NCBI GenBank assembly: GCA_034189725.1
Contig: JAXHUK010000115.1
Coordinates: 1-5,656 of the forward strand
From: JAXHUK01 sp034189725
Lineage (GTDB): Bacteria; Chloroflexota; Dehalococcoidia; SZUA-161
DNA: 5,656 bases
Reading direction: 5' to 3'
The position numbers and the translations under genes were made by a program. Position 1 is the first letter of the stretch. The number at the start of each line of letters is the position of its first letter. This document shows positions 1 through 5,564 of this stretch, piece by piece. The notes beneath the pieces were generated by a model that had not been told where the DNA came from, made no database searches, and worked only from the letters and a program-made list of their open reading frames with translations.

Positions 1-130
1 TGATCTGGCACGCGTGTTTCATGACCGTCAAGTTCCGAAGGCCCAACAGATCAAATTTGATGAGTCCGATCCGTTCTATGGCCTTCATGTCATACTGGGT
101 TACAACCTCCCCCTTTTTGCCATCTGATTT
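1..130 (-). pseudogene. dnaE: Internal fragment of DNA polymerase III alpha subunit, 5'-truncated
   Basis: Read on the minus strand, codons from about 130 down to the left edge translate without a stop into sequence typical of bacterial replicative polymerase alpha (C-family). It contains EVVTQYDMKAIE followed by GLIKFDLLGLRNLTVM. E. coli alpha has [26 protein letters not shown] at the same place, where the Asp of KFD is the third catalytic aspartate (about residue 555); here its codon is at 50-52. The polymerase would continue leftwards off the window. Its first ~540 residues, including the PHP domain and the first two catalytic aspartates, should lie to the right of ~130 but are replaced by an antiporter gene on the opposite strand. 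The frame stays open to a stop at 188-190, but the polymerase resemblance ends near 122-130. So this is a broken gene or an assembly join. The identity is seen in the sequence; the cause is inference. Confidence 0.82.
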
Positions 131-1292
131 TTGGGATGTGTTTGCTGCGCTCTTTTTTATCACTATAGGAATGCTAATAAATATCACTCAGGTAAGGGAT
201 TTTATTGTGCCCGCCATCATTGTTGCTGTTGTTTTCATGCTGGGTAAAATACTGAGCAATACACTGGCAACATTCATTTGCGGTCACGATCCGAAAACAT
301 CCCTTCAGGTAGGAATGGGTATGCCACAGATGGGTGAGTTCTCTCTTGCCATTTCCAAGATGGGAGTAGACCGGGGGGCAGTCGTCGCTCCTATATACTC
401 TGTCATTGCCGTAGCCACTGCGCTCACCTGTTTTGTAGCCCCTTATATCACACGCTCGGTGGATTATGTTGCAAACTTCTTCGCCTACAGGACACCAGCC
501 TCCCTGAAAACATATGTGGCCAAGCAGGCAGACTGGTTATACGAAATACGTAGCACCTTTGATCACGATAGCGAAACTGCCCGGCGTATTCAACATTCGG
601 TTAAAGTGATACTGATAAATATCCTGATCGTAATAGTCATCATCGGCATCGGGACGTTCACGCTTGAATTGAGCGATAACCTGGCTGACTACACGCATAT
701 TCGCACTGACATCGTTGCCTTGTTTTTGGGTTTTGTAACGATTATACTGTGTATACCTTCCTTGGTGACTGTATGGCGAGGTCTCCATACAATGATCGAT
801 GAGGCAGCGCTACACATGCTGAACCGTCGAGTTGCAGCCACGAAGGTGGGGCACATGGCAATCCGCACCGCGTTACGAGATAGCATCTTGATCGTGCTAT
901 CCGTATTCGTGTTGCTGTGGCTAATTCCCCTTATGGCGCGGCTTTTTTTCTTTGGTTCCTTCGCCATAGCTGTGCCCGTGTTATTACTGGCAGTTTTTCT
1001 TGTTGTAGTAATTGCGTCTGTGAGACAACTCCACGGCCTACTGGAGCGAACATTCGGCCAGGTCCTCCTGGGAGAGGAGTATGTCCCCACTTCCTCAGAA
1101 GTGGGGATTTCTGATGATGGTCAACGCAGGATAGCGAAATTGTTTCGTAGAATGAGATTCCCCGGATCGAGGAAAGAGCGACGCTCTAAAAAAGTAAAAC
1201 AATCCGGAAATGAAGAACAGAATGAACCGTCCCACACGGTTCCTGAAGAATCCAACGACGTTGATTCGAAGGCGGACAACCCAAATCGATAG
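21..1292 (+). CDS. C-terminal part of CPA2-family cation/proton antiporter (Kef-like), 5' half missing
   Basis: Numbering runs from the ATG at 21. Residues 39-150 match the last membrane segments of CPA2 antiporters: DVFAALFFITIGMLI at 39-53, a segment at 62-83, the conserved stretch VGMGMPQMGEFSLAI at 97-111, and a segment at 120-143. These proteins exchange Na+ or K+ for H+ across the inner membrane. The N-terminal half with the ion-binding Asp motif is absent. Residues 1 to ~36 are unlike the family and are antisense to a dnaE fragment, so the ATG at 21, which has no SD, is unlikely to be a true start; the frame is also open to the left edge. After the transporter core come a linker (YRTPASLKTYVAKQADWLYEIR), two hydrophobic pairs at about 193-217/229-250 and 286-306/310-332, and a charged, probably cytoplasmic tail from ~365. 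I see no TrkA-N domain. The family call is firm; ion specificity and function of this truncated copy are unknown. Confidence 0.8.
   Translation: MTVKFRRPNRSNLMSPIRSMAFMSYWVTTSPFLPSDFWDVFAALFFITIGMLINITQVRDFIVPAIIVAVVFMLGKILSNTLATFICGHDPKTSLQVGMGMPQMGEFSLAISKMGVDRGAVVAPIYSVIAVATALTCFVAPYITRSVDYVANFFAYRTPASLKTYVAKQADWLYEIRSTFDHDSETARRIQHSVKVILINILIVIVIIGIGTFTLELSDNLADYTHIRTDIVALFLGFVTIILCIPSLVTVWRGLHTMIDEAALHMLNRRVAATKVGHMAIRTALRDSILIVLSVFVLLWLIPLMARLFFFGSFAIAVPVLLLAVFLVVVIASVRQLHGLLERTFGQVLLGEEYVPTSSEVGISDDGQRRIAKLFRRMRFPGSRKERRSKKVKQSGNEEQNEPSHTVPEESNDVDSKADNPNR
1084..1107. repeat. Perfect inverted repeat (hairpin) inside the antiporter frame
   Basis: Ten-base arms at 1084-1093 (TCCCCACTTC) and 1098-1107 (GAAGTGGGGA) are perfectly complementary around a four-base loop CTCA, which gives a very stable hairpin in RNA. 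It falls in the coding region just where the membrane domain ends and the charged tail begins (residues ~355-363) and is read in frame as coding sequence. A short T tract (TTT) follows on the plus strand, too weak for a confident terminator. It could be a small inserted palindromic element, a translational pause structure or chance. Confidence 0.6.
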
Positions 1293-1351
1293 TAGCATGA
1301 AACTGCTCTGATATGGATGCTCCCCATACTCAACAGTTCTCATATATAGTT

Positions 1352-1379
1352 TTGATTCGATGATTCCGTACCATAGAAT
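1352..1379 (+). promoter_or_regulatory. Candidate sigma70-type promoter for the MFS gene
   Basis: TTGATT (1352-1357) and TAGAAT (1374-1379) are 16 bases apart and would start transcription near 1386, about 20 bases before the TTG start at 1407. The match is partial (4/6 in the -35 box) and the gap is AT-rich, so this is plausible but unproven. Two small overlapping near-palindromes at 1376-1391 cover the predicted start of transcription. Confidence 0.35.
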
Positions 1380-1406
1380 ACTATTCAATAGTAACCAGGA
1401 ATAGAT

Positions 1407-3467
1407 TTGAAAAGAGTATTTCAACCCAAGTCTGATATCTCAGAAAAAGAGGTATCTCAAGGGCTTCGCTGGATAGCCTTGGAGGGGATGGTCTCCATGG
1501 GCTACTGGAGCATTACCACCAGCGGTTTTCTTGCAGCCTACGCTCTCGCCCTGGGCGCTACCAACTTGCAGATTGGGATGCTTGCATCCCTTTCCTTCCT
1601 TGCTCAACTCATTCAAATCCCGGCTATCGTACTGGTAGAACGGATACGGAAACGGAAGCTCATTGCCCTGATAACATGGATACCAGCCCAGCTCATCTGG
1701 ATACCAATTGCTCTCATTCCTCTTTACATGGATATTCCCAGCCCGGGTGCTATATCAGCTCTCCTGGGATTAATGGCACTTCGCAGCACTATGGGGGCAA
1801 TCACCAACTGCTCCTGGAACAGTTGGATGAGGGACCTCGTGCCACAGAAGATATTGGGGCGTTTTTTTGCTCGCCGCTATACATTGGCCAATGGTGCAGC
1901 GATGTTGTTCGGTCTGGGAGCTGCATTCTTCGTCGACTATTGGCGTGGCGATGAGGCACTCGGCTATACCATCCCGCTGCTCTTCGGTGCCCTCACGCTG
2001 GCACTGGCTAGCCCGACATTTATGACACTTATACCAGAACCCTTGATGCAGCCTGCCCCAAGTCAGCAGCAATCTCTATTAACCACCTTGGCTACCCCAT
2101 TTCGCGATCGCAACTATCGGCATCTGCTGAGCTTTCTGTTTCTCTGGGGGCTCGCCCTGAACCTGGCGGTTCCGTTCCTGGCCGTCTACATGCTCCAACG
2201 TTTGGGATTGCCCCTTTCTGCCGTCATCGGCTTCAGCATGCTCGGCCAGGCGTCCAACATTCTCTTTCTCCGGCTATGGGGACCCCTCGTTGACCAATTT
2301 GGCAGCAAGGTGATCCTGTCTCTCTGTACATCGTTGTATATGCTCGTAATCCTGGGTTGGACATTCACTACCATGCCGGAGCGATACTTTCTTACTATTC
2401 CGCTACTGGTAATCCTCCATATTCTCGCTGGCGCTGCTGCATCGGGAGTAACACTCACCACAGGCACCATCGGGCTGAAAGTTGCTCCGAAGGGCCAGGC
2501 TACCTCCTATTTAGCCGTAGCAGCTCTGGCAACCAACCTTGGGTACGGTCTTGGCCCTTTGTTGGGTGGCCAACTTGCAGATTATTTTAGCGGGCGCCAG
2601 CTTGGTATTACCCTGACTTGGCTCGATCCAACGCATACAGTGCAGCTTATGGGTTTAAGCTTTACCGGGTTCGATTTCCTGTTCTGCATAACCTTTGTTA
2701 TAGGTATAATTACCCTCAACGCCTTAATCGCACTCCGCGAAGAAGGTGAAACAAGCCGGGAAGTCGCTCTGGATGCGCTGCTTTCGCCCATGAGACAAGT
2801 CGCACTTCCCATGAGCTCCGTTCCGGGATTAAATTTCTTGAGCCAGTTCCCCTTTGGTTTTCTGAGACGAGCGCCGATTCCAGGTCTCGACGTGGCACTG
2901 GGTGTTACAGCCTATCAGGTTGCTGAGATAACCAAGGCAGCAACCCTGGCGTCGATGCAAGGAAGAAATGTGAGATCGAAGATAACACGAGCTATAGAAA
3001 ACAGTGTGAAGCAGTTGTGGAAGGAGACACCACCGGGGCAACTGAATGGGGAAGAGGTAGCTAAACAAGCAGCACGGGGAACTATTCATGCGAGCAAAGA
3101 GGCCGCCTATGGTGAAGAACTTCCGACGCGCCCGGCTGTACTTGGGATTGTACGTGCACTAAGGAAGGAAAAGGTGCCTCCAGAGGATATACTGCAGGGG
3201 ATCGGCTATGGTCTTGTTCAAGGTGCTGTCGAGACGGATACCGACCTGTCCGAGGCCGTAGGTGAGGCTGTTAGCGGCGCCAGAGAAGCTGCGTCAACAC
3301 TGAATATGACAGAAGACACAGCCATCAAGCGTGTGGCCGAGGGGGCAATCGCAGCCGCTGAAGCATTAGGGCACGACGCTGTAACACAGGTCAAGGAAAC
3401 GCTTGATAGAGAGCCGGAAGAGAATCCACCGCAACCAGAAGGCGAGTGCTCAGATAACGCACACTAA
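1407..3467 (+). CDS. MFS transporter with a C-terminal alanine-rich helical-repeat tail
   Basis: The protein has 686 residues. Residues ~20-445 show about twelve hydrophobic segments in two halves, typical of a Major Facilitator Superfamily inner-membrane carrier. Residues 79-85 (RIRKRKL) after TM2 and 290-304 (a G..VDQFG.K motif) after TM8 occupy the positions of the two motif A loops. NSWMRDLVPQKILGRFFARR at 138-157 resembles a conserved cytoplasmic loop of one MFS_1 subgroup. The substrate cannot be read from sequence. Residues 446-686 are soluble: a linker with PIPGLDVALGV, then Ala/Gly-rich amphipathic repeats around Gly558, Gly606, Gly624 and Gly646, ending in an acidic, Pro-rich tail. 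Standard MFS proteins are ~400-450 residues, so the tail is extra. The TTG start is chosen because AGGA at 1397-1400 sits 6 bases upstream and the frame begins directly with an MFS-like N-terminus. The antiporter frame on the same strand ends 114 bases upstream; co-transcription is uncertain. Confidence 0.88.
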   Translation: MKRVFQPKSDISEKEVSQGLRWIALEGMVSMGYWSITTSGFLAAYALALGATNLQIGMLASLSFLAQLIQIPAIVLVERIRKRKLIALITWIPAQLIWIPIALIPLYMDIPSPGAISALLGLMALRSTMGAITNCSWNSWMRDLVPQKILGRFFARRYTLANGAAMLFGLGAAFFVDYWRGDEALGYTIPLLFGALTLALASPTFMTLIPEPLMQPAPSQQQSLLTTLATPFRDRNYRHLLSFLFLWGLALNLAVPFLAVYMLQRLGLPLSAVIGFSMLGQASNILFLRLWGPLVDQFGSKVILSLCTSLYMLVILGWTFTTMPERYFLTIPLLVILHILAGAAASGVTLTTGTIGLKVAPKGQATSYLAVAALATNLGYGLGPLLGGQLADYFSGRQLGITLTWLDPTHTVQLMGLSFTGFDFLFCITFVIGIITLNALIALREEGETSREVALDALLSPMRQVALPMSSVPGLNFLSQFPFGFLRRAPIPGLDVALGVTAYQVAEITKAATLASMQGRNVRSKITRAIENSVKQLWKETPPGQLNGEEVAKQAARGTIHASKEAAYGEELPTRPAVLGIVRALRKEKVPPEDILQGIGYGLVQGAVETDTDLSEAVGEAVSGAREAASTLNMTEDTAIKRVAEGAIAAAEALGHDAVTQVKETLDREPEENPPQPEGECSDNAH

Positions 3468-3468
3468 T

Positions 3469-3533
3469 GGGGAAGAATCTCTGTCTGTTCATACGGGGAG
3501 ATTCTTCGGTCGTTGTACTCCCTCAGAAAGACC
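3469..3533. repeat. Intergenic hairpin repeat of the AGATTCTTC...CTCAGAA type
   Basis: Arms GAAGAATCTC (3472-3481) and GAGATTCTTC (3498-3507) are perfectly complementary across a 16-base loop and begin 4 bases after the MFS stop codon. The right arm continues into GGTCGTTGTACTCCCTCAGAAAGACC, a degenerate form of the short 'AGATTCTTCG...CTCAGAATGACA' element that I recall being scattered between genes in Chloroflexota and some other genomes. No T run follows, so it is not a classical terminator, though it may protect or end the MFS message. The hairpin is seen; family membership is from memory. Confidence 0.55.
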
Positions 3534-3632
3534 TGCTATTTTCATGATTCGATGGTGGGCCGCAGGCGCATGGGGGTTTGCCAAGGTTTAAATCGTCTTG
3601 AAAGCATTCTTACTCATAATGATGAGTTAAAA

Positions 3633-3708
3633 TGGTGGGCGATGTAGGACTCGAACCTACGACTTTCTGTGTGTAAAACAGACGCTCTAACCTCTGAGCT
3701 AATCGCCC
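3633..3708 (-). tRNA. tRNA-Val (anticodon TAC)
   Basis: On the minus strand the cloverleaf is complete. The 7-bp acceptor stem is GGGCGAT/ATCGCCC, the D arm GCTC/GAGC, the anticodon stem TCTGT/ACAGA with loop TTTACAC (anticodon TAC, reads GUA and probably other GUN codons), and the T arm GTAGG/CCTAC with loop TTCGAGT. The discriminator is A and a 3' CCA is encoded at 3633-3635. It lies last in transcription order, 5 bases after tRNA-Arg, and is probably cut from the same precursor. Confidence 0.95.
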
Positions 3709-3713
3709 ACTAG

Positions 3714-3787
3714 CACGCTTGGCGGGGCTCGAACCCGCGACCTTAGCCTCCGCAGGGCTACGCTCTATCCATCTGAGCTACAAGCGC
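3714..3787 (-). tRNA. tRNA-Arg (anticodon GCG)
   Basis: The minus-strand cloverleaf has acceptor GCGCTTG/CAAGCGT, which ends in a G1-U72 wobble. The D arm is GCTC/GAGC with loop AGATGGATA, containing the A20 typical of bacterial tRNA-Arg. The anticodon stem is TAGCC/GGCTA with loop CTGCGGA, and the T arm is GCGGG/CCCGC. The anticodon is GCG, which reads CGC and, by wobble, CGU. Most bacteria use ACG here, edited to inosine by TadA, so this is unusual. The discriminator is G and no CCA is encoded, so the tail must be added enzymatically. Confidence 0.92.
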
Positions 3788-3959
3788 TCGCTTACTGTTT
3801 GCCCCAAGACCTCCAGAGGCTCAATTCAGACGAGGAAACAGGCTCACAATATATCTATATCTGCTCTCAACTCCTTGTGCAGGAGGTTCTATGACGGTGA
3901 GCCCATTGTAGAATGCTAGCAATGTCCCTCAGATACCGTAATCCCCCCAGGGGAAAAAC

Positions 3960-4042
3960 TGCCGGAGGGGAGATTTGAACTCCCACGCCCTTGCGGACAC
4001 TACGCCCTGAACGTAGCGCGTCTGCCGTTCCGCCACTCCGGC
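3960..4042 (-). tRNA. tRNA-Leu (anticodon CAG)
   Basis: This is a class II tRNA on the minus strand. The acceptor is GCCGGAG/CTCCGGC, the anticodon stem CTACG/CGTAG with loop TTCAGGG (anticodon CAG, reads CUG), and the T arm GGGAG/CTCCC with loop TTCAAAT. A long variable arm (TGTCC-GCAA-GGGCG) is typical of Leu. The discriminator is A, as required for leucylation; CCA is not encoded. It is the first of the three tRNAs downstream of the promoter at 4125-4153, with a leader of about 75 bases. Confidence 0.94.
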
Positions 4043-4091
4043 TCATTCGCATCGCTGACTGACTGCCACTCAAGCCAGTTTTTCACAATCT

Positions 4092-4205
4092 CTATTTCGC
4101 AGCAATACAGCCACCTGCAGTACAATTATAGCGTGTTCGTATTTCATGGTCAAACACCGAGCCGCAGTAGCCGCAACTTTTACAGGTACAAGCTGTCGGC
4201 TCCAT
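4092..4205 (-). CDS. Possible small cysteine-rich (zinc-ribbon-like) protein, 37 aa
   Basis: An ATG at 4203-4205 opens a minus-strand frame of 37 codons ending in TAG at 4092-4094. The product has six cysteines: a CTCKSCGYCG cluster at residues 6-15 and C28/C33 near the end (NCTAGGC), with FDHEIRTRY between. CxxCG knuckles and a distal Cys pair resemble small zinc-binding ribbons, but I do not recognise a family. It lies 48 bases downstream of the aminotransferase on the same strand. Against it: no convincing SD, a start codon at the edge of a hairpin, and a strong tRNA promoter sitting inside it. It could be a real mini-protein, a decayed remnant of a longer one (an in-frame stop lies 8 codons upstream), or chance. 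Confidence 0.35.
   Translation of the reverse strand: MEPTACTCKSCGYCGSVFDHEIRTRYNCTAGGCIAAK
4125..4153 (-). promoter_or_regulatory. Near-consensus sigma70 promoter for the tRNA cluster
   Basis: On the minus strand, TTGACC (4148-4153) is followed after exactly 17 bases by TATAAT (4125-4130). That is 5/6 and 6/6 matches to consensus with ideal spacing. Transcription would start near 4118 and run through tRNA-Leu and possibly tRNA-Arg and tRNA-Val. A stable-RNA promoter is expected to be this strong. I see no equally good promoter in the Leu-Arg spacer, which favours a single three-tRNA precursor. Confidence 0.75.
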
Positions 4206-4221
4206 AGCAGCAGGTGGAGCC
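4198..4221 (-). repeat. Hairpin between aminotransferase and tRNA cluster
   Basis: Arms GGCTCCA (4198-4204 on the plus strand) and TGGAGCC (4215-4221) form a perfect 7-bp stem with a 10-base loop. In minus-strand RNA it lies 33 bases after the aminotransferase stop codon. No U run follows, so it is not a standard intrinsic terminator. Its 3' arm covers the start of the Cys-rich mini-ORF and could mask its ATG. Confidence 0.4.
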
Positions 4222-4253
4222 TGCGGCTATAGCCTATTACTGTAACGCGCGTG

Positions 4254-5450
4254 TCACTTCGTATGATTCGACATGAACCGTTTCATACGCTTCAGCGCCT
4301 CTTTGATATCATCCAATGAGGTGGCGTAACAACAGCGAACATGCCCCTCACCACTTTCTCCGAAGGCCGAACCCGACACCACTGCCACCCTCTCTTCCAT
4401 GAGCAGTTGCTCAGCAAAATCCTGTGAGGACAAACCTGTTGCCCTGATTGAAGGAAACACATAGAATGCCCCCCGCGGTTCAAAGCAGGTAAGCCCGATA
4501 TCATTCAGCCCTCGTACCATCACACGACGACGACGATCGTAGTTGGCAACCATCTCGATAGCCGCCGCGTCTCCCGATCTCAAAGCTTCGATAGCAGCCA
4601 TCTGTGCTGTGATCGGGGCACATAACATCGTGTACTGGTGAATCTTGGTCATCGCTTCGATGATCTCTGCCCTGGCAGCAGCATACCCTACCCGCCAACC
4701 TGTCATTGCGTAGGCCTTGGAGAAACCACCGAGGAGAATCGTACGCTCCTTCATGTGAGGAAGGCTTGCAAAACACGTGTGGGGTACTCCATATACGAGC
4801 CGGTCGTATATTTCATCAGAGATAACCAGAAGATCATGTCTCCTGGCAACATCGGCTATCTCCTCCAGAGAGGATTGATCCATAACCGCACCCGTGGGAT
4901 TATTGGGGTAGCAGAGCACAATAGCTTTGGTACGCTTGGTAATCCGTGACTCTATATCAGCAGCTCTAACCTTGAAACTGTTCTCCGCCGTCGTAGGCAC
5001 CGAAGTCTGTACTCCTCCTGCGAGAACAACACACGGGCCAACAGAAACATATGTTGGTTCCGGAATAATGACCTGATCCTTGGGATTAAGGATACTTCTC
5101 ATTGCCAGATCAAGACCTTCGCTCACCCCTACAGTAATCAAGAGCTCAGTCTCAGGGTCGTATTCAGCGCCATAACGCTCGCTGAGGCTACGCGCCAGCT
5201 CCAACCGTAGCTCCGGCATACCCTTATTCGAGGTGTACATAGTGTACCCCTTCTCAACGCCGGAGATCGCAGCTTCACTGATATGCCAGGGCGTAGCGAA
5301 GTCAGGCTCACCCACTCCCAAAGAAATGACGTCATCCATCGTGGCCAGAAGATCGAAGAATCTCCGGATACCGGATGGAGAGAGAGAGGCCACCCTCTGT
5401 GATATGATGCTGCGGCCACTATCAGAGCTATCGGCACCCTTAGCCGACAT
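4254..5450 (-). CDS. Class I/II (fold-type I) PLP-dependent aminotransferase, AspC-like
   Basis: The 398-residue protein is of usual length for the aspartate-aminotransferase-like Igamma group (COG0436). It transfers an amino group between an amino acid and a 2-oxo acid using pyridoxal phosphate in the cytoplasm. Visible landmarks are LGVGEPDF at 44-51, YPNNPTG at 181-187 (Asn184 contacts the cofactor), SDEIYDRLVY at 211-220 (Asp212 pairs with the pyridine nitrogen, Tyr215 with its hydroxyl), GGFSKAYAMTGWRVGY at 241-256 (Lys245 forms the Schiff base) and GHVRCCYATS at 369-378 (Arg372 binds the substrate carboxylate). All catalytic residues are present, so it should be active; substrate choice (Asp, aromatic, Ala or other) cannot be told. 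The start at 5450 is chosen over an in-frame ATG at 5516 because AAGGAGG lies 7 bases upstream of it and homology begins after it. A probable Lrp/AsnC gene precedes it on the same strand. Confidence 0.93.
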   Translation of the reverse strand: MSAKGADSSDSGRSIISQRVASLSPSGIRRFFDLLATMDDVISLGVGEPDFATPWHISEAAISGVEKGYTMYTSNKGMPELRLELARSLSERYGAEYDPETELLITVGVSEGLDLAMRSILNPKDQVIIPEPTYVSVGPCVVLAGGVQTSVPTTAENSFKVRAADIESRITKRTKAIVLCYPNNPTGAVMDQSSLEEIADVARRHDLLVISDEIYDRLVYGVPHTCFASLPHMKERTILLGGFSKAYAMTGWRVGYAAARAEIIEAMTKIHQYTMLCAPITAQMAAIEALRSGDAAAIEMVANYDRRRRVMVRGLNDIGLTCFEPRGAFYVFPSIRATGLSSQDFAEQLLMEERVAVVSGSAFGESGEGHVRCCYATSLDDIKEALKRMKRFMSNHTK

Positions 5451-5457
5451 GAAACAA

Positions 5458-5464
5458 CCTCCTT
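5458..5464 (-). promoter_or_regulatory. Shine-Dalgarno site that fixes the aminotransferase start
   Basis: The minus strand reads AAGGAGG, then 7 bases, then ATG at 5450. This near-perfect anti-16S match decides for the internal start over the upstream ATG at 5516, which lacks any SD. Confidence 0.85.
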
Positions 5465-5564
5465 CAAAATATAAGCACGAAATTACCAGAGATCGGGCAC
5501 TGTGATCGAAGGGCAAACCACATCACTTCCGAGTATATGCGTTGACGAACGAGTGCTTACGGGA

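Noticed and set aside
2..127. Plus-strand frame 2 open from the left edge to TGA at 125-127, as the end of an upstream gene or the frameshifted antiporter N-terminus
   Set aside because: Its translation matches neither CPA2 transporters nor any family I know, whereas the opposite strand clearly encodes DnaE. It is a shadow of dnaE.
3612..3627. Hairpin ACTCAT-AATG-ATGAGT just downstream of tRNA-Val, as a terminator of the tRNA cluster
   Set aside because: The stem has only 6 AT-rich base pairs and is followed by AAGAATG on the minus strand, with no U run. The position is right but the structure is too weak to call.
3868..3912. AGGAGG followed by ATG at 3890 on the plus strand as a small gene between tRNAs
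   Set aside because: The frame from this ATG stops after about six codons. The AGGAGG is half of a small CTCCT/AGGAG hairpin.
3719..3919. 66-codon plus-strand open frame across tRNA-Arg
   Set aside because: It reads the antisense strand of a tRNA gene; its first residues are the familiar false translation of tRNA complements.
5468..5473. TATATT on the minus strand as a -10 box close to the aminotransferase start
   Set aside because: Transcription would begin within the Shine-Dalgarno site, removing it from the message, and no -35 box is present.
5451..5516. Longer N-terminus of the aminotransferase starting at 5516
   Set aside because: No SD precedes that ATG, the 22 extra residues are unlike the family, and a strong SD serves the start at 5450.
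5532..5560. Possible promoter upstream of the aminotransferase (TATACT at 5532-5537, minus strand)
   Set aside because: The -10 box is good, but no acceptable -35 box is found at 16-18 bases (GTAAGC or CGTAAG). Too weak to annotate.
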